This document shows, piece after piece, positions 18,245-27,182 of a stretch of DNA of 64,000 nt (the stretch's first letter is position 1; each line of letters begins with the position of its first letter). Below the pieces are notes generated by a model. It made no database searches. It worked only from the letters and a program-made list of their open reading frames with translations, and was not told where the DNA came from. Source of the DNA: Pararhizobium arenae (GTDB taxonomy: Bacteria > Pseudomonadota > Alphaproteobacteria > Rhizobiales > Rhizobiaceae); contig NZ_MOOY01000012.1 of the NCBI RefSeq assembly GCF_001931685.1, forward strand, positions 1-64,000. The letters run 5' to 3'. Position numbers and translations under genes: made by a program.

Positions 18245-18455
18245 TCACGCTCTAGCCTGCAAATGTGCCGCAAATGCCTCGGTCGGCGTCATGTATCCGA
18301 GGCATTTACGCGGTTGATCGTTGAGGTGGCGTGTGAGCTGGAGAAGGTCGCTTTGCGAGACGTCCGCGAGATCTGTGATGCCGGGCAAGTAGCGTCGAAT
18401 GCGCTTGTTTGCATTCTCGACGGTCCCTTTCTGCCACGGCGGCCCGAATTATGTG
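18245..18455 (-). pseudogene. IS30-family transposase, C-terminal fragment
   Basis: The minus strand reads PPWQKGTVENANKRIRRYLP, then LTRHLNDQPRKCLGYMTPTE and a TGA stop at 18245-18247. This is the end of an IS30 transposase, including the final catalytic glutamate (TVEN) of the DDE motif. The match stops abruptly near 18455. The N-terminal part of an IS30 transposase in the same orientation lies at 20815-21475, so one element may have been split with loss of the centre. Confidence 0.8.
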
Positions 18456-18841
18456 CAACGCGTTATGCGACGCCCGATCTGTTAAATCACAGTAGCGCCG
18501 GCGAATTCCAAGTGGTCGTATTAATTTTGTAGGGCGGTGATTTTCATTTCCGACTTTTGTCCCTGAGCCATTGCCAAGGGTCCGGCTTCTTAGGGCTGAA
18601 ACAGGTTATGAGGGTTCGCGGACAAAAGGAATGTACGGCGGACTGCCAAAAGCCCGAGCCTGGCAAGTTATGGAGGGGTTCCTACGCTCACCACGCGGAT
18701 GGTCGAACTTGCGGAGATCTGAATTCCCGCTCATCGGGCATCACGCAGGCCGCGCAAGCTTTAAGACGTTGGCGCGATCATCAAAGCATCTATCAATTCC
18801 CAGCATAACTCCCAACCAAGCAAGCAACCTAACAGTGCGCG
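18456..18841. other. No recognised gene
   Basis: Between the IS30 fragment and the ATPase gene only short frames are open; none resembles a known family. This DNA belongs to the block that separates the two IS30 parts. Confidence 0.5.
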
Positions 18842-20095
18842 TTACATGGACCACAGAACCGATAGCGGTGCTGCTTGCAGGCGCTCGGTGAACGGCGTGA
18901 TGCGGTCATGATCATGCAGGACGAGGCCTCTCACGAAACGATCACCGACCGCTGCCTGCAATTGACGTAACCCGCGAAAATCATCGGCCTTTACGGTCGC
19001 AGACGCCTTCACTTCGATACCGATGATCCGCCCACGCCGATCCTCAATCACGACGTCCACCTCATCCAGATCCTTCGTTCTATAGTGCGAGAACGATACG
19101 CGTCTCTCCGACCAGGATGCCAGTTTCATCAGTTCGGAGACGACGAAACTCTCTAGCAGGGCGCCAAATCGGGTCTTGTCGTCGGATAGCCTCGCCAACT
19201 CGTCTTCGCGCAACGCCGCTAGAAGTCCCGTATCGATGAAATGGAGCTTTGGCGTTTTGACAAGCCGACTGAGCCGGTTGTTCGACCATGGCACCAAAGT
19301 TTTGACAAGGAATAACCGCTCCAGGATGGCTATGTATTTCTGGGCGGTGACCCCGGACAATCCCAGTGCCGAACCAAAGCTGCTATTGTTGATCAATTGC
19401 CCGGCGTGTTCTGCGAGGACGTTCAGGAGGCGGGGCAAACGATCGAGCTGATCGATCTTGGCAATGTCGCGCACGTCGCGATCCAGGATCAGACTGACAT
19501 AGTCTTCAAGCCACGAGACGCGCCGCGCCGACGTGGTTCGCCTCAAGGCTTCAGGGTAGCCGCCGGCCAAGACCATGTTCATGAGTGCCTGGCCCTGAAC
19601 AACCTCACCATCAATCGCTGGTTCTTCCTCCGCAAACAATCGATCGAGCATAAGGCCCGGACTTGAACGGATTTCGGCTTGGGCAAAGGGAAGAAGCGGA
19701 ATGACTGCCATTCGGCCGGCGAGCGAGTCAGCAATGGCCGGAATGGTCGCAAGATTAGCGGAGCCCGTCAGCAGAAACCGTCCCGGCTCCTGATCGTCAT
19801 CCACGCTTGCCTTAATTGCGAGCATCAGATCGGGGGCTCGTTGGACCTCGTCGATCACCGCTCGCTTGATCCCGCGTATAAACCCTGTGGGGTCGGCTTT
19901 GGCGGCATTTAAGGTGCCCGCATCATCCAATGTGATATAAGGTCGATCCCTGTCCGAGAACATGCGCGCGAGCGTCGTCTTACCAGCCTGCCGAGGCCCG
20001 GATATCAAAACCACACGGGTATCGGCCAGAGCTGCCTCGACAAGAGGCAAGGCTTTACGATCAATAAGGGACTTTGGATGCGGATAATCGGCCAT
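18842..20095 (-). CDS. AAA-family ATPase with DUF4143 domain
   Basis: The 417-residue product has a Walker A motif (SGPRQAGKTTLAR, residues 32-44), Walker B-like VIDEVQRAPDLML, sensor LLTGSANL and, in the C-terminal half, the DUF4143 nuclease-like region (FIDTGLLAAL, GALLESFVVSELMK, DEVDVVIEDRRGRIIGIEVK), where D, E and K could form a PD-(D/E)XK-type site. The family is widespread in bacteria and archaea and often on mobile DNA; the cellular role is unknown. Length is normal and the frame intact. It stands alone between two IS30 fragments, which suggests arrival by transfer. Confidence 0.88.
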   Translation of the reverse strand: MADYPHPKSLIDRKALPLVEAALADTRVVLISGPRQAGKTTLARMFSDRDRPYITLDDAGTLNAAKADPTGFIRGIKRAVIDEVQRAPDLMLAIKASVDDDQEPGRFLLTGSANLATIPAIADSLAGRMAVIPLLPFAQAEIRSSPGLMLDRLFAEEEPAIDGEVVQGQALMNMVLAGGYPEALRRTTSARRVSWLEDYVSLILDRDVRDIAKIDQLDRLPRLLNVLAEHAGQLINNSSFGSALGLSGVTAQKYIAILERLFLVKTLVPWSNNRLSRLVKTPKLHFIDTGLLAALREDELARLSDDKTRFGALLESFVVSELMKLASWSERRVSFSHYRTKDLDEVDVVIEDRRGRIIGIEVKASATVKADDFRGLRQLQAAVGDRFVRGLVLHDHDRITPFTERLQAAPLSVLWSM

Positions 20096-20181
20096 CCGGC
20101 CATTCTTAACTCATAGTCCGTCTAATTTAAAGCGTGGTGCCGTCCAATTTTAATTCAAAGAGCGAACAACCCTAAGCCCCG

Positions 20182-20818
20182 TCACTTCTGGCCGCCGATT
20201 CTCGTCAAGTCGATCCGGATACCGGCGTTGTCCGGCTCGATCAGATCTTCCTCCGGTTTCAGCATGATGTTGTCTTCCTCACCTTCAGCAGCATCGTCAC
20301 TCTCCACCGCCGATCCCTGCAAGATTGCTCTACCCGGATCCTCAGCCTGAAACACACTCTCACCCTAGAACTTGCGGGTCCGCCAGGCGTGGATCGCGTC
20401 ATTGACGAGCTGCGAGAACACTTCCTCGCCCGTTGGATCTCATACCACTTCGCAACGATACGAAGGATCTTGGCGAACATCGCTGTGCCCATCCGCAGAT
20501 TGGCGCAAGGGTCAACGAGATCGATGGCCTGCACGAACTGCTCGACGATGGCCGGTTTCAATGATGGGGCGGCACATTCCTTGATCAGCGCAGCATGCGA
20601 GCTCCATGTTTCAGATGTTAAACGAGATGACGAGCGGCACGTCGAACAGGCGTGCCCAGGCCTCGGCGCTCGCCTGCTGAATATCGATGATCGACGTCCC
20701 CGCAGTCCACAAGCCGCTCCCGACTGCGACGATGGCCTTGGGCCGGTAGAACGCCGATTGCAACACCGGCCAGACGAGGAGGTGCTCGTAGCAGGCCAGT
20801 GGCGCGACCCATGATCGG
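20182..20818 (-). pseudogene. Degenerate coding remnants of unknown origin
   Basis: Three minus-strand pieces in different frames look like former protein code: FYRPKAIVAVGSGLWTAGTS to a TGA at 20621-20623; IVEQFVQAIDLVDPCANLRM followed by FSQLVNDAIHAWRTRKF near 20360-20570; and LKPEEDLIEPDNAGIRIDLT ending at 20182. No family is recognised. The first piece is fused directly to the broken IS30 transposase frame, giving a chimeric reading frame that is unlikely to be a real protein. Confidence 0.4.
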
Positions 20819-21475
20819 ACCAGAGTGGCGGCTTGGGTTCTTGATCAGCACGAGGTAGCGGCTCTTGCGCTCGACAAGCGAGGTGATGTTTGCCTCGCCG
20901 AATGGACGCTCAAAGATCAGGAGATCGCCTTCCCAGTGGCCGAACTGCAGTCTTTGCCCAACAATATCAGGTCTCTTTGAGATCCGATGTGTCGATGGAA
21001 ACGCACCATCTCGTGGTTTCCTCGACCGCAATGGACGACGTTTGCGGCGCGCTTCCGGCAGGTATTCATAGAGACCTAAGCCGTAATCCTCCTTGTTGTA
21101 GATGAAGCGATAGATCGTTTCCTTGCAGACACGAACCAGGGATATGCCGTCCGAAACCAGGCGTCCGGCAATCTGCTCCGGAGACCAGCGAGCCTTCAAT
21201 TGACTAATGATTTCCTCGCGCAAATCGGGATGACGTCTGAGCTTCCTCAGTCTGCATCGCCGTTCCCGAGCCAGATCATTGGCAAGCGTGCTGTAGTAGC
21301 CGTCATAGTCTGGCAGTTCACGATCATGGAACGTATTGCGGTTGATCTCGCGATAGATCGTCGAGCGATGACGACCAAGTAAACGCGCCATCTCGTTGAT
21401 GGACACTTTCGCAGTCATCAGCTGTTGAAGGCGTCGGCGATCGGCGAGGGTGATTTGCGTGTAGCATCTGGACAT
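20815..21475 (-). pseudogene. IS30-family transposase, N-terminal fragment
   Basis: The minus strand begins MSRCYTQITLADRRRLQQLM with the IS30 helix-turn-helix INEMARLLGRHRSTIYREIN, a second one around WSPEQIAGRL, and the start of the DDE core GHWEGDLLIF and SLVERKSRYLVLIKN. The match ends near 20815 (HSGPIMGR), where the frame runs into unrelated sequence. Together with 18245-18455 it would make one transposase lacking about 45 central residues. Without the centre the enzyme is inactive. Confidence 0.82.
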
Positions 21476-21702
21476 GCCAAAATCTCCAAAGTGAAGCCAT
21501 TGAAATTACTGGCATGTCGCGCTTGGAAATAGAATGTACCCCAGCTACAGAATTTGTCAAAGCTGGTTAGAGACGCGTGCTGACCAGCCTACAGAATTTT
21601 GTGAGATAAGCATAATTATGGAACTTTTTTGTTTGCAAAGCAAATCAGGGTGTGAATTTTAACATCAACTGTTGATTGCCACTGAGAACTGACCCGGCGT
21701 TG

Positions 21703-21806
21703 GACTGAACCCCTGAGGCTGGACCACGAGATCTGGAAAAACTGATACACTCTGGAGTGAACCCTTCGGGCTGGACCAGGGGACACGGAAAAACTGATAC
21801 ACTCTG
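21703..21806. repeat. Two tandem repeats of about 52 bp
   Basis: Two imperfect copies end in the identical block GGAAAAACTGATACACTCTG (21735-21754 and 21787-21806), each preceded by a GGCTGGACC-containing stretch. They lie directly upstream of the ParD-ParE fusion and may hold its promoter or operator sites. The rest of 21476-21829 has no gene. Confidence 0.7.
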
Positions 21807-21829
21807 CGGGCCTCGATCGGAGAAGGCTC

Positions 21830-22369
21830 ATGAAGTCCCGAGGTTATATTCAGCGGCTCATGGACGCTGGCCGCTACTGCTCGAAAAGTGAAATCCTGCG
21901 TGAGGGCGTGCGGCTCGTTCAAGACCGTGAAACGCGACTAGCCGCCTTGGATGCTTCAATTATGCGCGACATCTCTAATGCGGACAGCGGCCGGACTAAA
22001 TCGGCCAGCGATGTGTTCGACCGTCTCGACGCTAAGTACCGTGCAATGGCTGACAAAGCCGAAAATTCCCGCATGATCCTTGAGTTTACCAGCGAGGCCG
22101 AAGGCGATCTTGAGCAGATCGCCTATGACATTGCCGAGCACAATCCACGGCGCGCTCATTCATTCGTTCGAGAGCTGCGGAGCCGATGTGAAGATCTCAT
22201 TAGTCACCCCAACAGCTTCGCCCTCGTTCCTCGCTATCAACAACATGGGATCCGTCGACGCGTTCACGGCAACCACCTGATCTACTATCGCGTTGAGCCC
22301 GCCAAAGTGGTCATTATCCACATCCCGCAGGGCGCAACGCGCGAAGGCCTATTACTTTTTGGAGAATGA
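21830..22369 (+). CDS. ParD-ParE antitoxin-toxin, apparent in-frame fusion
   Basis: Residues about 5-75 resemble a ParD/CopG antitoxin (YIQRLMDAGRYCSKSEILRE, GVRLVQDRETRLAALDASI, VFDRLDAKYRAMA), and residues about 82-179 a complete ParE/RelE toxin (MILEFTSEAEGDLEQIAYDI, HGIRRRVHGNHLIYYRVEP). ParE toxins poison DNA gyrase. Normally these are two genes that overlap out of frame; here no stop separates them. The ParD part lacks its usual first 10-12 residues, the DNA-binding strand, although a strong GGAGAAGG precedes ATG 21830. In-frame ATGs at 22046 and 22073 could still give a free toxin. A fused, DNA-binding-dead antitoxin, a decayed locus and a base error are all possible. Confidence 0.8.
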   Translation: MKSRGYIQRLMDAGRYCSKSEILREGVRLVQDRETRLAALDASIMRDISNADSGRTKSASDVFDRLDAKYRAMADKAENSRMILEFTSEAEGDLEQIAYDIAEHNPRRAHSFVRELRSRCEDLISHPNSFALVPRYQQHGIRRRVHGNHLIYYRVEPAKVVIIHIPQGATREGLLLFGE

Positions 22370-22657
22370 TCAAATCAGGTCGATCTGAGGCGAAGCGAAA
22401 CACGAAGGGAGTAGCTGCTTTTAGTGTCAACTGCAGATCAACGGAGAGCAGTCGATCTATCTGCAGGTGTTTCATTTCGCGCTGTTCCCGCCTTCAACGG
22501 TCGAGATGTAGCGTGGAAAAGCTGCAAAACAAGCATTTCGTTGTTTTACAAGAGATGCTTTCCGTCAAAGTGACAACTCTTGAAAACCGGAAGACCGCGA
22601 ATAGATACCGTGGACCACGATATATGCCACAAGGTTTGCGACCAAGACCCGGCCCGG

Positions 22658-23773
22658 ATGACGAACATAGAGGACCGAAAACATATCAGAGACGCGCGCG
22701 ATGCCGGCGATCGGCTGATTGCATCACGCGTTCCTGGAGATCCTTTCGCAGCAGCCTTCAAAGCGACCCGAATGCCGATGCTGATTACCGATCCGCGGCA
22801 GGACGACAACCCGATCATTTTTTCGAACCGCGCTTTCACTGAGCTCACCGGGTACAGCCAAGCGGAACTGGTCGGCCAGAATTGCCGCCTTCTTCAAGGA
22901 CCGGATACGGACCGCGCTGCCGTGCACAAACTCAGAGAAGCGGTGCGTGGCGAGCGCGATGTTGCTGTTGATATCCTGAACTACCGAAAGGACGGCAGCA
23001 CCTTCTGGAATGCTCTGTTCGTCAGCCCGGTCCGCGACCGTGACGGCGCGGTTATCTACTTCTTCGCGTCTCAGCTCGACTTCACTAACATAAAGAGTAA
23101 GGAAGCGGAGTTGGCAACGGCCCGCTTTATCGCCGAAGCAGAAGTGGCAAGACGTACAGCGGAACTAAGCGAAGCTCTGAGTGTAAAGACGGACCTGGTT
23201 CACGAGGTCGATCACAGGGTCAAGAACAACCTTCTGACGATAGCGTCGATCATCAAGTTGCAGATGCGGAGGACTGCGGACGGCACGGTAGAAAGAACGC
23301 TCAAGTCAGTTCTCGACCGCGTAGAAGCGTTGAGTACGGTGCAAAGAAAGCTTCTAAACGACGAACGCTTTGGACGTTTCGACGTCGCAGAGTTCGCGGG
23401 TGATCTCGCCGTCGATATTGTGGGATCGCTAGGGCGTCCGGATATCATCCTTACGACGGATCTCCACCCTGTAATAGTTTCCGCGTCCAAGGCCTCCCCG
23501 CTCGCACTGATCGTCAACGAGCTTTTGGGAGATGCCGTGCGACGAGGCCTGAGCGACGGAGGCGGAGAGATACATCTCGAAATTCGCCGCCTGAACAGCC
23601 ATTTGCTCATCCGGGTCGTCGATACCGTGACTCCTGTCGACGTGGACAAGGAACAGAACGACTTCAGTCGTGCAATGCTTGATGCTTCACTCCGTCAGTT
23701 GAATGCCAAGATCCACCGCCAAGTGGAAGGCTACCGAACAGATGTCCGTGTGACCCTCCTCGTTGACAATTAG
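22658..23773 (+). CDS. LOV-domain sensor histidine kinase (blue-light type)
   Basis: Residues about 30-135 form a PAS/LOV domain with GQNCRLLQG, the motif whose cysteine binds the flavin after blue light, plus the flanking RKDGSTFWNALFVSPVRD and the downstream QLDFTNIK. A coiled linker leads to a HisKA_2/HWE-like dimerisation helix, HEVDHRVKNNLLTIASI, with the phosphorylated histidine, and an ATP-binding region (ALIVNELLGDAVRRGLSD). This is the LOV-HK plan known from Brucella and Caulobacter (LovK), where light changes kinase output to general stress or virulence circuits. The ATP lid looks short and lacks a clear G1 box. ATG 22658 is preferred; a TTG at 22580 would add 26 residues. The partner regulator follows 12 bp downstream. 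Confidence 0.87.
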   Translation: MTNIEDRKHIRDARDAGDRLIASRVPGDPFAAAFKATRMPMLITDPRQDDNPIIFSNRAFTELTGYSQAELVGQNCRLLQGPDTDRAAVHKLREAVRGERDVAVDILNYRKDGSTFWNALFVSPVRDRDGAVIYFFASQLDFTNIKSKEAELATARFIAEAEVARRTAELSEALSVKTDLVHEVDHRVKNNLLTIASIIKLQMRRTADGTVERTLKSVLDRVEALSTVQRKLLNDERFGRFDVAEFAGDLAVDIVGSLGRPDIILTTDLHPVIVSASKASPLALIVNELLGDAVRRGLSDGGGEIHLEIRRLNSHLLIRVVDTVTPVDVDKEQNDFSRAMLDASLRQLNAKIHRQVEGYRTDVRVTLLVDN

Positions 23774-23785
23774 AAAGGAAGCGGT

Positions 23786-24232
23786 TTGAGAACGTTGATT
23801 GTCGAAGACGAGATGTTGCTTGCCCTCGAGCTCGAAAGCGAGGTGGAAGCCAGCGGCCATGAGGTGATCGGGGTCGCGTCTGACTTTGCCGAAGCGATAC
23901 GCCTGATAGGCCGGCAAGCCCCGCAATTCGCGTTCGTGGATATCCAGCTGCGCGACGGACCGACCGGGATCGAAGTCGGGCGTCATTTGGCATCGGTCGG
24001 CATTCCGTACGTATTCGTATCCGGTAATCTCAAGCGAATCCCGGAAGACTTTGCTGGAGCGATCGGTGCGATCGAGAAGCCCTATACGATGAATGGGCTT
24101 CAAAACGCGCTTTCTTACATCGATGCATTGTTGGATGGTGCGCGCCCTTCGTCCGCTCCGTCTAGCCTCGTCTTGTCCCACCTTCCATTTGTCATGGAAG
24201 CGCAGCCCAGAAAGACGCGGGCAGCACGCTAA
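23786..24232 (+). CDS. Single-domain response regulator (partner of LOV kinase)
   Basis: A 148-residue receiver with all key residues: acidic pair in VEDEMLL, phospho-acceptor D in AFVDIQLRDGPTG, the threonine/serine switch in YVFVSGN and lysine in AIEKPYTMNGL. There is no output domain; the last 25 residues are a loose tail. The start is TTG 23786, behind AAAGGA with good spacing; no ATG fits. Receiver-only partners of LOV or HWE kinases (LovR in Caulobacter) act as phosphate sinks or relays. The 12-bp gap to the kinase implies one operon. Confidence 0.87.
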   Translation: MRTLIVEDEMLLALELESEVEASGHEVIGVASDFAEAIRLIGRQAPQFAFVDIQLRDGPTGIEVGRHLASVGIPYVFVSGNLKRIPEDFAGAIGAIEKPYTMNGLQNALSYIDALLDGARPSSAPSSLVLSHLPFVMEAQPRKTRAAR

Positions 24233-24445
24233 AGAATTTCCGCCTGTTCGAACAGACGACGATGGGTCGTGGAGCCCTTTATGGCGGGAGGTTTGAAGTT
24301 GACCCTTGCATGCACGATCCCGACGAACAAGCTGACCGCCTGTGAACGTGGCGCTAGGCCTATTGTCAAGTCAAATCGTAATAGAGCGCGGATCTACCAT
24401 TTTGCCAGCTGCGACGTTATCGCCGCGATATCTTGAGACCCTGTG

Positions 24446-24862
24446 ATGCGATCCGTTGTCCTTTCTGCCTTGTCCTCCCTTATCTCAACTCAGGTACTCG
24501 CCATGGACAGTCTTTCCCAACTAGAATGGAAGAACCGTGTTGTCCTCGTTTTCGGGCAGACATATGACGAGAAAGTGCTCCAGCAGATCGACCTCCTGAA
24601 GAGTAAAGAGAACGAACTTGCCGATCGGGACATGGTGATCATCCGTGTGTCAGTCAATGAAGTTCATGCCGTTTATGGCAAAGCTTCTGGACTGGATGCT
24701 TCCGCAATTAGAAGAGAAGCTCACATGCGCGACGAACGCTTCAAGGTACTTCTCATTGGCAAAGACGGTGATGTGAAGCTCCGAAGCGACAGAATCGTCG
24801 GGGCCACAGAAATGTTCGGCCTCATCGACAGCATGCCTATGCGGAACGCAGAAAAAGGCTAG
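24446..24862 (+). CDS. DUF4174 domain protein, exported
   Basis: A product of about 138 residues with a short hydrophobic N terminus (MRSVVLSALSSLISTQVLAM) that looks like a signal peptide, followed by LEWKNRVVLVFGQTYDEKVL, the start of the DUF4174 domain, which has a thioredoxin-like outline but no CxxC. DRDMVIIRVSVNEV and FKVLLIGKDGDVKLRS are typical internal strands. Function unknown; proteins of this family are periplasmic or surface located in alphaproteobacteria. Start is ATG 24446; GTG 24443 is one codon earlier. It is 210 bp from the regulator and probably has its own promoter. Confidence 0.72.
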   Translation: MRSVVLSALSSLISTQVLAMDSLSQLEWKNRVVLVFGQTYDEKVLQQIDLLKSKENELADRDMVIIRVSVNEVHAVYGKASGLDASAIRREAHMRDERFKVLLIGKDGDVKLRSDRIVGATEMFGLIDSMPMRNAEKG

Positions 24863-25020
24863 CCATAATCAGGCCCGATGCTCTGCCGCGTCGGAATCGC
24901 GCTCGCGACGGCATCAGCAAGTTGAAGTTTCGTGAACGGCTTCCCGATGCGGGGTACGTTTGCTCCCGCTCCATCCGAGAGCTGCGCCAAGATGTCGGCA
25001 GGCGTGTTAAGCGCTTCTTA
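24859..25020 (-). pseudogene. C-terminal remnant of a receiver domain
   Basis: The minus strand reads DILAQLSDGAGANVPRIGKP followed by FTKLQLADAVASAI and a TAG at 24859-24861. This is the end of a response-regulator receiver (K-P-F motif and last helix). No start or first half is present. It may be the tail of a lost hybrid kinase or regulator. From 25021 to 25490 no gene is recognised. Confidence 0.55.
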
Positions 25021-25490
25021 ACATGCACTACGAGCTGAACCCCGATCATTTTCAACATGGAGTTCGATGTATCAGCAGAATACCAAAAACGGCGTCATTC
25101 GCGGGAAAGAATGGTCGCCCTACCCTGTAGCTTTGCGTACTGAGCACTTCACTCCCCTGTGCCGTTGCCGAAGCTCATAAGATCCGAAGGGGTGCGGAGC
25201 TCTCTCTGGTCCTAAAGCATGCAGCGGTGTGACGACGGGATCGGACTAAGTGCTATGAGATACCTCACTGCAGATGGAAACACCGCATCTGCACGCCTTT
25301 CAACCAATCAATAGAATACACGTATTTCCATCCCACACTACGGCCTTGCAGATGCCGGCCGAGAACGTTATTAATTTCCAGCGACATATAGCCAGGGACG
25401 GCACGATATCGGTTGAAGAACGATAATGGTGCGCCAACGTCCGGCAATCAGCCCCATTTCAGTCCATCGCCGGACGCGTTGGAGGTAGAT

Positions 25491-25709
25491 ATGTCGCGCG
25501 ATATAAAACTGCGAGCTTCGAAAAACAAAGAACCGAAGCCGGGCTTCGACGGAGATATCGATACGTCTGGAATGACCGCAGTAGCGGTTCAGATCTTTGG
25601 TAGCAACGCCCCTACTGCTGTCGCATATTGCGGCTTGGATGCCTGGCTCGAAGGCGACGACAAGAAGGTCAGGTTCTGGGGTGAGGTCCTGAATCGCCTG
25701 GCGACGTGA
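25491..25709 (+). CDS. Hypothetical small protein
   Basis: A 72-residue reading frame with a strong GGAGGT five bases before ATG 25491. It contains GMTAVAVQIFGSNAPTAVAY, and has no signal peptide or recognised domain. Its end overlaps the end of the opposite regulator gene by 41 bp. A longer form from TTG 25413 is possible but has no ribosome site. Reality rests on the start signal and codon use only. Confidence 0.5.
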   Translation: MSRDIKLRASKNKEPKPGFDGDIDTSGMTAVAVQIFGSNAPTAVAYCGLDAWLEGDDKKVRFWGEVLNRLAT

Positions 25710-26394
25710 CATCCGCGATGTCATGTCGCTTGCGAAGCGCGTAGCCGGAACCCCTGACGGTCCTTATAAGGTCTGGCCCGAACCGTGTCAGGGTCCGTCG
25801 GATATGACCCAGGTGAATGTCAACGGTCCGCGGCTCAACCTCGATATTTTCGGGCCAGCAACACTCAATGAATTCCTCTCTCGTACAAGCGTCGCCCGGG
25901 CGCTCCAACATGTGGCGTAACAGCCTGAACTGCAGCGGTGTCAGCGGCACCTCCAACCCGCCGCGCAAAACTTGCATACGGGCGAGATTCATCTCGATAT
26001 CCGCGTATTTGAGTGTGGTCGCTGAAGTCAACGAAAGCCCAGCAGTTGAATCTCGGTAGCGTAATTGCCGTAAGAAACGCACCAGCTTTGACGGATTAAA
26101 AGGGCGGCTTAGCAGAAGATCATTGCAGCCAAGCCGATCACTCCATTGTTGATCACGTCTCGACAAAACGACTAGAGCCGCTTGAGGGAACGATTGGCGC
26201 ACCTGCAACAGCGCCATTGGACAGGGCGCGCCCGAGACATCAATGACTACAGCCGCATAGTCTGCTTCGTCCGCTTGTGCACAAGCGTCGTTGTCGCCCG
26301 CGAGGACAACCTGGAATCCCTCAGCCGCAAAGAGGTGTCGGATGAACAGAAAGAGCTGTGCGTCGCTGAACCGAGCAAGTACCTTTTTCGCCAT
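25669..26394 (-). CDS. OmpR-type transcriptional regulator with atypical receiver
   Basis: A product of about 241 residues. The N-terminal receiver keeps one aspartate (VVIDVSGAPC) but lacks the usual double-acid pocket, and the conserved lysine is arginine (LLLSRPFNPSKL). The C-terminal winged helix is normal: LRGGLEVPLTPLQFRLLRHM, CTREEFIECCWP, VDIHLGHIRRTL and IRTVRGSGYALR. Such degenerate receivers often act without phosphorylation. No kinase is nearby. A relative with the same lysine-to-arginine change lies at 35256, on the other side of the GntR island. ATG 26394 follows a GGAG; a GTG start five codons earlier is possible. Confidence 0.83.
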   Translation of the reverse strand: MAKKVLARFSDAQLFLFIRHLFAAEGFQVVLAGDNDACAQADEADYAAVVIDVSGAPCPMALLQVRQSFPQAALVVLSRRDQQWSDRLGCNDLLLSRPFNPSKLVRFLRQLRYRDSTAGLSLTSATTLKYADIEMNLARMQVLRGGLEVPLTPLQFRLLRHMLERPGDACTREEFIECCWPENIEVEPRTVDIHLGHIRRTLTRFGPDLIRTVRGSGYALRKRHDIADVTSPGDSGPHPRT

Positions 26395-26405
26395 GACAAA
26401 CTCCG

Positions 26406-27182
26406 TCACAGGGGAGCAAATTCCCCTCCATTCACATCAATAGTCGCGCCGTTGATAAATCCGGCGTCATCTGAAAGTAGAAAGTGTATGAGAGCCGCTA
26501 TGTCCCGACCCGTTCCGAGGCGCCCGACAGGAATGCGTTGAAGTGCTTCTACGTTTGCCCTACTCGTCGGGTCGCCGGCCATGTCCGTTGCAATCCGACC
26601 CGGGGCGATGGTGTTGATGGTGATCGCCGTCCCGCTACAGGAGGCAACCATCGATCGGGCCAAGCCTGCGATCGCAGCTTTCGACGCAACATAGGGTGCT
26701 CCGGCGATTTTCGGAATAGTCCGCCCGGCGATTGACCCGATCAGTACGATACGGCCGCGATTGCGCGGTTTCATCCGCCTTAGCGCTGCTTGGCATCACC
26801 AGACTGCACCGGTGAGGTTGACGCTAAGAACATCTTGCCACTGTGAAGCTTCGACATCTTCAAACGGGGCTGCACCATGAATACCTTTTGGCGAGATCCC
26901 CGCATTACACACCAGGGCGTCGATGACGCCCCAGTGCTGCTCCACATCTGCGAAAAAGCTGTCCACGGCGGCTTGCGACCTTATATCGACACAAGCGCTT
27001 AGGATTTCTGGCCGGTTAAATGCCGCTCGCAAATCCCGGTCGGCCTGCTCAACGTGTTGTGCATTCTGACTAAAGAATGCAACTCGGTAACCTGCGGACA
27101 ATAGGGTTGTAACGGTCGAAAGCCCGATCCCGGTGCTTCCGCCCGTTACGATCGCGACAGGGGCGCGTTGGTCTACGTTCAC
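26406..27182 (-). pseudogene. Short-chain dehydrogenase interrupted by one in-frame stop
   Basis: Reading across one TGA (26796-26798), the sequence is a full SDR of about 258 codons: GGSTGIGLST cofactor motif, CNAGISPKG, catalytic serine in GSIAGRT, YVASKAAIAG with the tyrosine and lysine, and INTIAPGRIATDM. The TGA falls between LTGAVW and CQAALRRMKP, where an arginine codon CGA would fit, so a single C-to-T change would explain it. The gene overlaps the upstream ThDP enzyme by 4 bp and is last in the operon. It is either recently inactivated or a sequence error; readthrough is less likely. Confidence 0.82.

Noticed and set aside
20618-20814. C-terminal extension of the IS30 frame as a real fusion protein
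   Set aside because: The extension reads in a different frame from the remnant code beneath it and lacks the IS30 catalytic centre, so it is a junction artefact.
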